DNA of 64,000 bases from Acidovorax sp. 1608163 (lineage in GTDB: Bacteria; Pseudomonadota; Gammaproteobacteria; Burkholderiales; Burkholderiaceae_C): positions 2,366,501 to 2,430,500 of the forward strand of contig NZ_CP033069.1 of the NCBI RefSeq assembly GCF_003669015.1, written 5' to 3'. Shown in pieces: positions 46,581-55,857 of this stretch (position 1 is the first letter of the stretch; every line of letters begins with the position of its first letter). The notes under the pieces were generated by a model. The model ran no database searches. It had not been told where the DNA came from and saw nothing but the letters and a program-made list of their open reading frames with translations. A program made the position numbers and the translations under genes.

Positions 46581-48440
46581 ATGATGAATAACAATTACGA
46601 AGATCAATGCAAAACTGCGGAGCAGCAGTTGGCACAAGGTGATGCAGTGACGGCGATTGAAACGGCGCACCATGCTTGTAGTAGCGCACCCAGCCAAGGT
46701 CGGGCGTATAAAATCATCGCCACGGCGCTCCTCGCCCAAAATGAGTGGCTGAGTGCCCTCGAGACATACGAATTAGCATGGCTTTTGGACCCAATGGATG
46801 CAGATGCAAACATCGGCGTGAGCAAAGCACTGGTTCATTTACGTGCTATCTCAGACGCAACCCATATCGTTAGACCTTTACCGGAGCTTTCCGAATTTGG
46901 CTACTACAGTAAAGCATGCCGTCGATTTCTGCGAATCAAATTACTGGCAGCAGCCCAACGCGCAGGTGATTTGGCGCAAGGTGAAAAAACAGATGTTTTG
47001 CTGAAAACTGCCATCATTGACATTGATGCGGCTTTGTGCAACTGGAGTCACTTCCAAAAACATGTGCATTATTTTTATGAGTATGCACATCCGCAAAAAT
47101 ATCTTCCACCTACATCTCCGTGGCTTTCATTGTGTTTCAAAGATGATCCTGAGCTACATTTGGCTGTTGCTCAAAAATTTGTCAATGACCACGCCGGACA
47201 TCAAGCGGTTACCTCTCGAAAACTGCGCCCTCTTGGCAAACTTAAAAGTCGGCCGCGCGTTGGATATTTGTCTGCTGATTTTCACGATCATGCTACATCA
47301 CGCTTGATGGTCGGAATGCTAGAGGCTCATAACCGCAATGAATGGGAAATAGTGGGCCTTTCTTATGGTCCAGATGACGGCAGTGCCATGCGAAAAAGAG
47401 TGGGAGATGCCTTTGAGAATTTTGTTGACCTGAGAGGCAGTGCCATTGTAGATAACATCAAAAAAATAAAATCGCTTAATTTGGATATATTGGTAGATAC
47501 AAAAGGGTTTACTGGCGACTTTGAAATGGCCTACTCCGCAAGCCGGCCAGCTCCAGTTGTTGTCAATTTTTTGGCATACCCGGGATCGATGGGCAGCACC
47601 GCCTACGATTACATCATTGGTGATCGAATTGTTACCCCATTCAATCATCAAAAATATTTCTCAGAGTGCATTGTGCAAATGCCCCATGCATATCAGCCCA
47701 ATGATCCTCATCGGGTTTTTACAGAAGAAGCCCAAAATCGATCCAAAGAGGGCTTGCCAGAAAATGCATTTGTTTTGGCGGCCTTCAACAATACAAGAAA
47801 AATCACCCCCAGTCTCTTTCAGAGTTGGATGCGAATTCTTCATGACTTACCTCAAGCGGTTTTGTGGCTGTATTGCGATGATATAGCCGCAGCAAATAAT
47901 TTGCATGCTAGCGCTCAGCAATCAGGAATTTCCATTGAGCGAATCGTGTTCGCAAAGCATCTGCCAGAAGTTAAGCATTTGGCACGCCATCAATTGGCGG
48001 ATATTTTTCTGGATACATTTCCCTGTAATGCGCACACAACGGCCAGTGATGCACTATGGATGGGGTTGCCCATAGTAACCATGCAGGGGCAGTGCTTCGC
48101 ATCACGTGTGGCGGGAAGTCTATTGGAAGCGATGAAATTACCGGAATTGATCACACAAAATCAAAGTGAATATGAACAACTCATCAAAAAATTAGCGGCC
48201 GAGCCTGAGCAGCTTAAAGCTTATAGAAATCATTTGAAAAGCTATCGCAAGGACTCAACACTATATAGCGCAGAGGCTTATGCAAAAAATATTGAGCAAG
48301 TATATTCTTTTATGATCGAACGCAGTCGAAAAGGAAAGGCGCCGCACTCATTTGAAGTTCGCGATATCAATGAGGGCGGAGGTTTTAGACTGGCCGGTAG
48401 TACAGAGTTCAAACCTGTTCAAAGCTATGTGAAAGCATAA
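46581..48440 (+). CDS. O-GlcNAc-transferase-like glycosyltransferase (GT41)
   Basis: A 619-residue protein. About 140 N-terminal residues are TPR-like (GDAVTAIETAHHACSSAPS, NEWLSALETYELAWLLDP). The catalytic region has the GT41/SPINDLY pattern: RVGYLSADFHDHATSRLMVG (catalytic His region), LDILVDTKGFTGD, APVVVNFLAYPGSMGSTAYDYIIGD, then FVLAAFNNTRKITPSLFQSW and ADIFLDTFPCNAHTTASDAL. It should transfer a sugar from a nucleotide donor to protein Ser/Thr or Asn; the acceptor is unknown. The gene is AT-rich with codon use unlike its GC-rich neighbours, which suggests acquisition, often linked to surface or flagellar protein glycosylation. Start 46581 or 46584; the ribosome-binding site is weak. Confidence 0.85.
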   Translation: MMNNNYEDQCKTAEQQLAQGDAVTAIETAHHACSSAPSQGRAYKIIATALLAQNEWLSALETYELAWLLDPMDADANIGVSKALVHLRAISDATHIVRPLPELSEFGYYSKACRRFLRIKLLAAAQRAGDLAQGEKTDVLLKTAIIDIDAALCNWSHFQKHVHYFYEYAHPQKYLPPTSPWLSLCFKDDPELHLAVAQKFVNDHAGHQAVTSRKLRPLGKLKSRPRVGYLSADFHDHATSRLMVGMLEAHNRNEWEIVGLSYGPDDGSAMRKRVGDAFENFVDLRGSAIVDNIKKIKSLNLDILVDTKGFTGDFEMAYSASRPAPVVVNFLAYPGSMGSTAYDYIIGDRIVTPFNHQKYFSECIVQMPHAYQPNDPHRVFTEEAQNRSKEGLPENAFVLAAFNNTRKITPSLFQSWMRILHDLPQAVLWLYCDDIAAANNLHASAQQSGISIERIVFAKHLPEVKHLARHQLADIFLDTFPCNAHTTASDALWMGLPIVTMQGQCFASRVAGSLLEAMKLPELITQNQSEYEQLIKKLAAEPEQLKAYRNHLKSYRKDSTLYSAEAYAKNIEQVYSFMIERSRKGKAPHSFEVRDINEGGGFRLAGSTEFKPVQSYVKA

Positions 48441-48564
48441 TTTCAATCTTTCAAAGAAATTGCAAGCGAGTAGTGTCCTTAAGCTTGCTGTCCAACGTTC
48501 GGTATAGATACTGCCTTGAGCACAGATTGCGCCCCCCTTCCACCCTGTTCACCGTATTTTCGGC

Positions 48565-49308
48565 ATGCAAAAGCAAGGCACCATCACCCGCTGGGACAGC
48601 GCCCGCGCATTCGGCTTCATTCGCAGCCCCGGCGTCACGGCCGATGTGTTTTTTCACCTCAAAGACTTTCGCAGCGCCACACCCCCGCGCGAAGGGATGG
48701 CGGTGGTGTATGACGATGTGCATGTGGGCGGCAAAGGCCCGCGTGCCGTGGCGGTGCAGCCCGCAGGGGCTATAGCCACTGCGGCGCCCAGTCCCCGTTC
48801 GCCGGGTGCTCCGCGTAACGGGCAACGCCCACGCCCCGCCGCCAGCAAAGCATTGCCCCACCCCGATACCGCCCGCGCCTCTCGCTCGGCAGCGCGCCCA
48901 TTGCACCCATCGGCCCGGGCCCGTGCGGGCGGCGGCCGACCCGCGGCGGGCGCTGGGCTGGCTTATGCCCTCATGCTGCTGTGGGCGGGCATGCTCGCTT
49001 GGGGACTGTGGACGCAGCGCTTGCCCCTGTGGGTGCTCGGCGCCCTAGTGGCCCTGAATGCGCTGACCCTGTGGGTGTACGCCGTAGACAAAAATGCGGC
49101 CCAGAGCGGCGGCTGGCGCACCTCGGAGAAAAACCTGCACACCCTCAGCCTGTTGGGCGGCTGGCCTGCGGCTTGGCTCGCGCAACAAAGCATGCGCCAC
49201 AAATCCAGCAAGGCGGCGTTCCGCGCCATGTACTGGCTCACCATCGTGCTGCACTGTGCGGCCCTGGGGGCGTGGGTGAGTGGCTGGCTGGGTTCACAGC
49301 TGGGCTAA
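48565..49308 (+). CDS. cold-shock domain - DUF1294 fusion protein
   Basis: A 247-residue protein. An N-terminal cold-shock domain (GTITRWDSARAFGFIRS with RNP1, DVFFHLKDF with RNP2) is followed by a basic Pro/Arg/Ala-rich linker of about 60 residues. A C-terminal DUF1294 membrane domain follows (LAYALMLLWAGMLAWGLW, VLGALVALNALTLWVYAVDK, HTLSLLGGWPAAWLAQQ, HKSSKAAFRAMYWLT). The fusion is known among proteobacteria, but its role is not established. It would tether a nucleic-acid-binding domain to the inner membrane. The start directly precedes the CSD. Confidence 0.87.
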   Translation: MQKQGTITRWDSARAFGFIRSPGVTADVFFHLKDFRSATPPREGMAVVYDDVHVGGKGPRAVAVQPAGAIATAAPSPRSPGAPRNGQRPRPAASKALPHPDTARASRSAARPLHPSARARAGGGRPAAGAGLAYALMLLWAGMLAWGLWTQRLPLWVLGALVALNALTLWVYAVDKNAAQSGGWRTSEKNLHTLSLLGGWPAAWLAQQSMRHKSSKAAFRAMYWLTIVLHCAALGAWVSGWLGSQLG

Positions 49309-49345
49309 GCCGCCACCCCGGCGGCGTGCACTGGGCAGGCCAGCC

Positions 49346-49396
49346 TCTTTTCAAAATTGATAGCTGCCAGCGCTTATTTCATAAGCTATAGAGGAA
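49346..49396. repeat. short dispersed palindrome, partly decayed
   Basis: Contains caaaattgatagctgccagc then gcttatttcataagctatagagg. One arm has lost GCGCT. It lies next to the larger palindromic element at 49437. Confidence 0.65.
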
Positions 49397-49436
49397 ATTA
49401 CTGGCAGTATTTGCCCACATGCAGTGCTGAAGGCGC

Positions 49437-49600
49437 TAGTGTCCTGAGTTGGAGGTTCGTTGATGAAATAAGGAGGTCGAAATCGTCGTCAGGCAAGGCG
49501 CAAACCGCAGCGATAGACGCCGCTATCGCGAGGATTTGCAACGCAGCATGGCGGCGATTCTCGGCATCTTTATGAAACGAATCTCCCACTCAGGACACTA
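49437..49600. repeat. 164-bp palindromic element A with terminal inverted repeats
   Basis: The ends TAGTGTCCTGAGT (49437-49449) and ACTCAGGACACTA (49588-49600) are exact inverted repeats; pairing continues to about 25 bp with two mismatches. The centre has the hairpin GCGATAG/CTATCGC, flanked on the minus strand by CTGCGTTGC and CGCCTTGC. There is no protein gene inside. TA at both outer ends fits a TA-duplicating MITE, though this is inference. It occupies most of the 391-bp gap between the CSD-DUF1294 gene and the next gene. Confidence 0.7.
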
Positions 49601-49699
49601 GGTGCCTGCCGCCGACAAGCGTCCAGCCTCTTGGCCTACATAGCCCGGCGCCCTCCCACGATCCAATCCAAGGTTCTGAAACCTTTACGGGAGACGCCC

Positions 49700-50146
49700 A
49701 TGAAACCCCTCGTCATCGATTCCACCCTGACCCAGGCTGGCGGCATGTTCTACCCCACAGGCCATGTGTTTGCCCTCTTTCCGGACGAAGGCTGTGTGCG
49801 CCAGGTGGCGGCAGAGCTGGAAGCCCTGCCCAACACCGGTGAGACCGCCTACGCCCGCCCAGAAGTCATCTTGCAAGATCTGGTGCGCACCGAGGGGGCA
49901 GCGGGCGGCACCTTGCCCACCACGGGGCTGGAGGGCGAACACCTGCGCCGCATGGGCGCCCTGGCACGCCAGGGGCACCATGGTCTGCTCATCACCGTGA
50001 GCGATGCCGAGGCCGACACCCAGGCCCTGGCCAACGTGCTGCAAGCTGCTGGTGCCACAGCCGCATTCCATTACCTGAGCTTTCGCATTGCCAACCTGCT
50101 AGCCGATGCCAGTGCCGATGCCACCCCGCAGGTAGCGGTGGCCTAA
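49700..50146 (+). CDS. conserved hypothetical protein
   Basis: A 148-residue soluble protein without a family I recognise. It opens MKPLVIDSTLTQAGGMFYP, contains GHVFALFPDEGCVRQVAAEL and GLLITVSDAEADTQALANVL, and has the alternating strand-helix pattern of small ferredoxin-like alpha/beta folds, perhaps a sensor-like domain. There is no signal peptide. GGGAGACGCCC precedes ATG 49700 (the frame itself is open to 49631). It ends before a strong bidirectional hairpin. Confidence 0.7.
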   Translation: MKPLVIDSTLTQAGGMFYPTGHVFALFPDEGCVRQVAAELEALPNTGETAYARPEVILQDLVRTEGAAGGTLPTTGLEGEHLRRMGALARQGHHGLLITVSDAEADTQALANVLQAAGATAAFHYLSFRIANLLADASADATPQVAVA

Positions 50147-50210
50147 ACCGCACGGCGCAGCCCTGTAGCGCGACGCCCCACAAGGCGTTGCCGGCTCAGC
50201 AGGGTTTAAG

Positions 50211-50259
50211 AAAAAGAAGCTGCCAGCGCTTATGAAATAAGCGCTGGCAGCTTCTTTTT
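50211..50259. terminator. perfect dispersed palindrome acting as bidirectional terminator
   Basis: Two 23-nt arms (50211-50233 and 50237-50259) pair perfectly around GAA; the stem core is GCTGCCAGCGCTTAT. An A-run opens and a T-run closes it, so both strands carry a terminator. It lies between convergent genes. It is the best-preserved member of the repeat family. Confidence 0.9.
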
Positions 50260-50283
50260 TGATAGCAAACTCCGCGTGCGCGA

Positions 50284-52689
<2,406 letters not shown>

Positions 52690-52853
52690 GCAAATGGAAA
52701 TGGCCGCCGAAGAAGCTTGGCGGCCACAGTCATATCGTGGGGAGGCCGCGATTTTACGGCGCCCGCCTGTTTTTGTCGCTGTTCAGACCGATGGCCCCTC
52801 AGGTTGGGGGCCTGTTTCTATACTGATGGACCACCCACACTCTGCTGCCCACC

Positions 52854-53354
52854 ATGACACACCCCACGCCCCCTGGCCCCGTCACCCTACGCGCACTGGC
52901 CCCCGGCGACCTGGGCTGGGTGGTGCAGCAGCACGGCGAGGTGTACGCCCGCGAGTACGGCTGGAACGGGCAGTTTGAAGCCCTGGTGGCCGATATCGCT
53001 GCGCAGTTTGTGCGCAAGTTTCAGCCCGAGTGGGAGCACTGCTGGATCGCTGAGCGAGACGGTGAACGCCTGGGCGCCGTGTTTGTAGTGCGCAAAAGCC
53101 GCACGGTGGCCCAACTGCGCATGCTGATCCTGGCGCCGTCGGCACGCGGCCTGGGGCTGGGGTCACGACTCACCGACGAGTGCATTGCCTTCGCCCGCGC
53201 CAAAGGTTACAAAAAAATGGTGCTGTGGACCAACAGCTGCCTGACCACCGCCCGCCACATCTACGCGCGGCGCGGCTTTGTCTTGGTCAAGTCCGAGCCG
53301 TACGATGGTTTCGGTCAGCATTTGGTGGGTGAGACTTGGGCGTTGAAGCTTTAA
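52854..53354 (+). CDS. GNAT-family N-acetyltransferase
   Basis: A 166-residue acetyltransferase. It opens with VTLRALAPGDLGWVVQQHGEV, has the acetyl-CoA loop LAPSARGLGLGSRLTDECI (motif A, R-x-x-G-x-G-like), and ends YARRGFVLVKSEPYDGF. This set resembles the GNAT domains of MarR-GNAT fusions, but no MarR part is present. Substrate unknown. The next GNAT gene starts 6-18 bp after its stop, so the two are co-transcribed. Confidence 0.85.
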   Translation: MTHPTPPGPVTLRALAPGDLGWVVQQHGEVYAREYGWNGQFEALVADIAAQFVRKFQPEWEHCWIAERDGERLGAVFVVRKSRTVAQLRMLILAPSARGLGLGSRLTDECIAFARAKGYKKMVLWTNSCLTTARHIYARRGFVLVKSEPYDGFGQHLVGETWALKL

Positions 53355-53372
53355 CCGTCGGTGCAGACCACC

Positions 53373-53885
53373 ATGCCTTTAGATCCATCTCCGTTGATTC
53401 GCCCCGTCTGCGCTGAAGACGACCTGACTCGCATCACCGCCCTCATCCACGCGGCCTACGCACCTCATGCGGCACAGGGTTTGCGCTACTGGGGCACCCA
53501 CCAAACGGTAGAAGACACGGCCAAACGCTTTGCCATGGGCATTGGGCTGGTGATGCTGGAGGGTGACGACTATGTGGGCACCGCCACCCTGCGGCGGCCC
53601 CAGCCCGAGTCTGCCGTGGTGCTGTACCGCGACCCGCAGGTCTGGTCGCTCAGCCAGTTCTGCATTGCCCCCAGTGCCAAAGGCAAGGGCTACGGCAAGC
53701 TGCTGCACACCCACTTGTTGGACGCAGCGCGGCAAGCAGGCGCCACCACCTTGGCACTGGACACCGCCCAGCCTGCTACCGCGCTGATTGCCATGTACGC
53801 GTCCTGGGGCTACCGCGTGGTGGGTGAGTGTGACTGGAGGCCCTTCACCAACTACCCCAGCGTGGTGATGGCGCAACCGCTGTAA
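53373..53885 (+). CDS. GNAT-family N-acetyltransferase
   Basis: A 170-residue acetyltransferase, second of a tandem pair. RPVCAEDDLTRITALIHAAY opens the fold. The acetyl-CoA binding motif is FCIAPSAKGKGYGKLLHTHLL, and YASWGYRVVGECDWRPF closes it. GTG 53361 in the same frame is an alternative start four codons upstream. Sequence similarity to the preceding GNAT is low, so they are not a recent duplication. Substrate unknown. Confidence 0.83.
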   Translation: MPLDPSPLIRPVCAEDDLTRITALIHAAYAPHAAQGLRYWGTHQTVEDTAKRFAMGIGLVMLEGDDYVGTATLRRPQPESAVVLYRDPQVWSLSQFCIAPSAKGKGYGKLLHTHLLDAARQAGATTLALDTAQPATALIAMYASWGYRVVGECDWRPFTNYPSVVMAQPL

Positions 53886-53931
53886 CGCGGCTGGCTATGC
53901 CACGCCGCTACTGCCAATGGGCATCAGCGGG

Positions 53932-54120
53932 CTACCACTCGCCCACATCCCGCACCCGCTGCGCCAGGTCCGGGGCTTCATCCCCTGCCCGGTCGGCTGC
54001 CACCGCCGCGACGACAGGAACGGGCACTGGCGCCGGGCTGGCGGGCTTCGGGTCTCCACGCCCAAAGGCGTGGTTGGTGAGTGCGTGGTGCAGGGTGTTG
54101 GCAAAAGGCAGGGCGAACAT
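53932..54120 (-). CDS. small hypothetical protein
   Basis: A 62-residue protein: MFALPFANTLHHALTNHAFG, a Pro/Val-rich middle (PASPAPVPVPVVAAVA) and a charged end (DLAQRVRDVGEW). An excellent ribosome-binding site (AAGGAGACGCC) precedes ATG 54120, which is the main reason to believe it. No family is recognised. Its upstream region runs into palindromic element C. Minus strand, converging with the GNAT pair. Confidence 0.55.
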   Translation of the reverse strand: MFALPFANTLHHALTNHAFGRGDPKPASPAPVPVPVVAAVAADRAGDEAPDLAQRVRDVGEW

Positions 54121-54141
54121 GGCGTCTCCTTCGGTGGGGTT

Positions 54142-54307
54142 TGGGATGTCCGGCATCACTCCCTGCGGTCTGTGGCAGCGCGGGCTCGGGCGGTTCGCTG
54201 CGTTGCTTTTCTTGCCAATAGCCCGGCTATTGGCTGCCAAAAGACGCCTTGCACCCCATCCCAACCCGCACTACCAACGCCTCGCGAGGGTGATGCAGGA
54301 CATCCCA
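54142..54307. repeat. 166-bp palindromic element C with terminal inverted repeats
   Basis: The ends TGGGATGTCC (54142-54151) and GGACATCCCA (54298-54307) are exact inverted repeats, and pairing goes on through GCATCAC/GTGATGC with few mismatches. The centre is CCAATAGCC/GGCTATTGG (54214-54233), flanked by CTGCGTTGC on the left and CGCCTTGC on the right. These flanks are the same two words that flank the hairpin of element A, though the outer repeats differ. No gene inside. Confidence 0.7.
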
Positions 54308-54481
54308 GGGCCTTTTCTTTGAACAAGTCCTCAGGCCTTTATCGGCACATGCCACCGCAAACTGCAGCAGGCGCGTGCTGTGGTGAAACTATGAACCGAA
54401 AGCGCCGCCCTGCCTATCACCCAAATGCGTTAGCTCAGCCTGTGTAGCGTTCACGCCAATGCACACCTGCCGCCACCTCTT
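54308..54481. other. non-coding gap
   Basis: Between palindromic elements C and B. No ribosome-binding site with a credible frame, RNA gene or terminator is seen. Confidence 0.5.
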
Positions 54482-54594
54482 AGAGTGGCTAACAAAACTC
54501 AGCGTAGCGGCCCTGGCTAGGCGTTTCGCCGCAGGCAGTACAAGTAGTACGACAAGGCGAGACAACGACGCCAGGGAGTTTTGTTAGCCACTCT
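54482..54594. repeat. 113-bp palindromic element B
   Basis: Perfect 19-bp outer arms: AGAGTGGCTAACAAAACTC (54482-54500) and its inverse (54576-54594). Inside, CCCTGGC and GGCG...CGCC also pair after a bulge of about 10 nt. The centre has AGTAC/GTAC. The right arm touches the stop codon of the CMD-peroxidase gene, so the hairpin lies at the 3' end of that operon. There is no T-run, so it is not a plain terminator. Confidence 0.75.
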
Positions 54595-55799
54595 TAGCCG
54601 CCGGGCACCACCGCCTCGCCCAGGTTCAGCATCAGCCGGTTGGCCCAGGCAAAGATGGCCACGGCGTGGATGAGGTCCAGCACCTCCAGCGCCGACAAGC
54701 CCGCCGCCTGCACAGCTTGCAGCTGGGCTGCGCCGAACTGGCCGGGGTTCAGCGTGAGGTCGATCGATGCCTGCACGATGGCGCGCTCGCGGGCGTTGGT
54801 GCCTGCACCGTGGGGATCGGTGAACACCTGGTAGATCACATCGTTGCGCTTGGCCAGTTGCTCAAACCGCTGGGCGTGGACGGAGGCGCAATACACGCAG
54901 CCGCTGATGCGCGAGACCACGGCGCTGGCCAGCTCGCGCTCGGCCCGCGAGAGCCCACCGGGCGCGTACATGATGGCGTTGAAGGCCACCGAGCGCTCTT
55001 GCAGGATGCGCGGCTGGTGCACCAGCGTCAGGTAGTAGTCCGAGGTCTTGGCGGCTGGGTGGCTGGCTTCTAGCACCGCCAGTTGCTCGGGCGAAGCCTG
55101 CTCCAGCGCCAGCACGGGCAGCCAGGCCTTCCAGCCCAGGGTCTCGCTGGTGTAGCCGTTCACGCGCACGGGCTCGCCGGGCTTGGGCAGATGGGCGGGG
55201 TGCACGAAGGGGGCTTCAGCGGCCGCCGGCGCCGTCTGCGCTGCCTCACCGCCAACGGGCAAGGCAGCCAGCGCCTGCAGGCCCGCCACCACGCGCACCT
55301 GGTAGGCCACAAACGCGATGAGCTGCGCCAGCGCGACCACCTCGGGGGTGGTCAGGCCTGCGGCGGGCAGGCGCAGCAGCGCCGCCTTGTCGCCCTCCAC
55401 CGGGCGCAGGGCCAGGGTGCGGGCAAAGGTCAGGATGGCATGCAGCCGCGTGTCTGCCTGCACGCCATCCTGCGGCTGCCCCTCCAGCGCAGCCTGCTGG
55501 GCAGACGTGAGCGGTGCCGTAGCCGCCAGCGTTTGCAGTTGCGCGCGGTAGTGCGCCACCAGCACCGCACTGCCCGAGAGCTCGGCAATGCTCAGAGCCA
55601 CCAACAGCCGCTCGGCCAGGCTGGGGCCGGGCAGCGCCGCATCGAACAGCCCGTCGTAACTGCCCTGCGTGGCCACCACCACCTTGTCGCGCTGGTGCCG
55701 AACGGCCAGGGTGGCGTGGCCTGCGGGCCACTGCAGCAAGCGGTCAATCACGTCCTCAGAAGTCTGTGCCTGTGTGGTGAAAGGGGCAGCGGTAGGCAT
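54594..55799 (-). CDS. CMD domain - alkylhydroperoxidase-like fusion protein
   Basis: A 401-residue protein with two AhpD/carboxymuconolactone-decarboxylase-like halves. The N-terminal half (AERLLVALSIAELSGSAVLVAHYRA) lacks the redox Cys pair. The C-terminal half has SRISGCVYCASVHAQRF with CxxC and the conserved His, plus ARERAIVQASIDLTLNP. It matches the paired families I recall as Avi_7170 (CMD) and Avi_7169 (alkylhydroperoxidase), here in one chain. TTGGAGACCGAACCC precedes ATG 55799. It is the last gene of the ABC-importer operon. It may reduce a peroxide formed by the monooxygenase in the same operon (inference). Confidence 0.82.
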   Translation of the reverse strand: MPTAAPFTTQAQTSEDVIDRLLQWPAGHATLAVRHQRDKVVVATQGSYDGLFDAALPGPSLAERLLVALSIAELSGSAVLVAHYRAQLQTLAATAPLTSAQQAALEGQPQDGVQADTRLHAILTFARTLALRPVEGDKAALLRLPAAGLTTPEVVALAQLIAFVAYQVRVVAGLQALAALPVGGEAAQTAPAAAEAPFVHPAHLPKPGEPVRVNGYTSETLGWKAWLPVLALEQASPEQLAVLEASHPAAKTSDYYLTLVHQPRILQERSVAFNAIMYAPGGLSRAERELASAVVSRISGCVYCASVHAQRFEQLAKRNDVIYQVFTDPHGAGTNARERAIVQASIDLTLNPGQFGAAQLQAVQAAGLSALEVLDLIHAVAIFAWANRLMLNLGEAVVPGG

Positions 55800-55857
55800 G
55801 GGTTCGGTCTCCAAAATCAATCAAAAAAATTCAAACAAAATCAGGCCCCAGCGCAAG

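Noticed and set aside
48451..48906. 151-codon minus-strand frame overlapping the CSD-DUF1294 gene
   Set aside because: It is antisense to a gene with recognisable RNP motifs and has no domain of its own.
54482..54594. Integron attC site
   Set aside because: GGCTAAC/GTTAGCC looks similar to attC core sites, but the bases do not fit RYYYAAC/GTTRRRY exactly, the arms are too perfect, and there is no integrase or cassette array.
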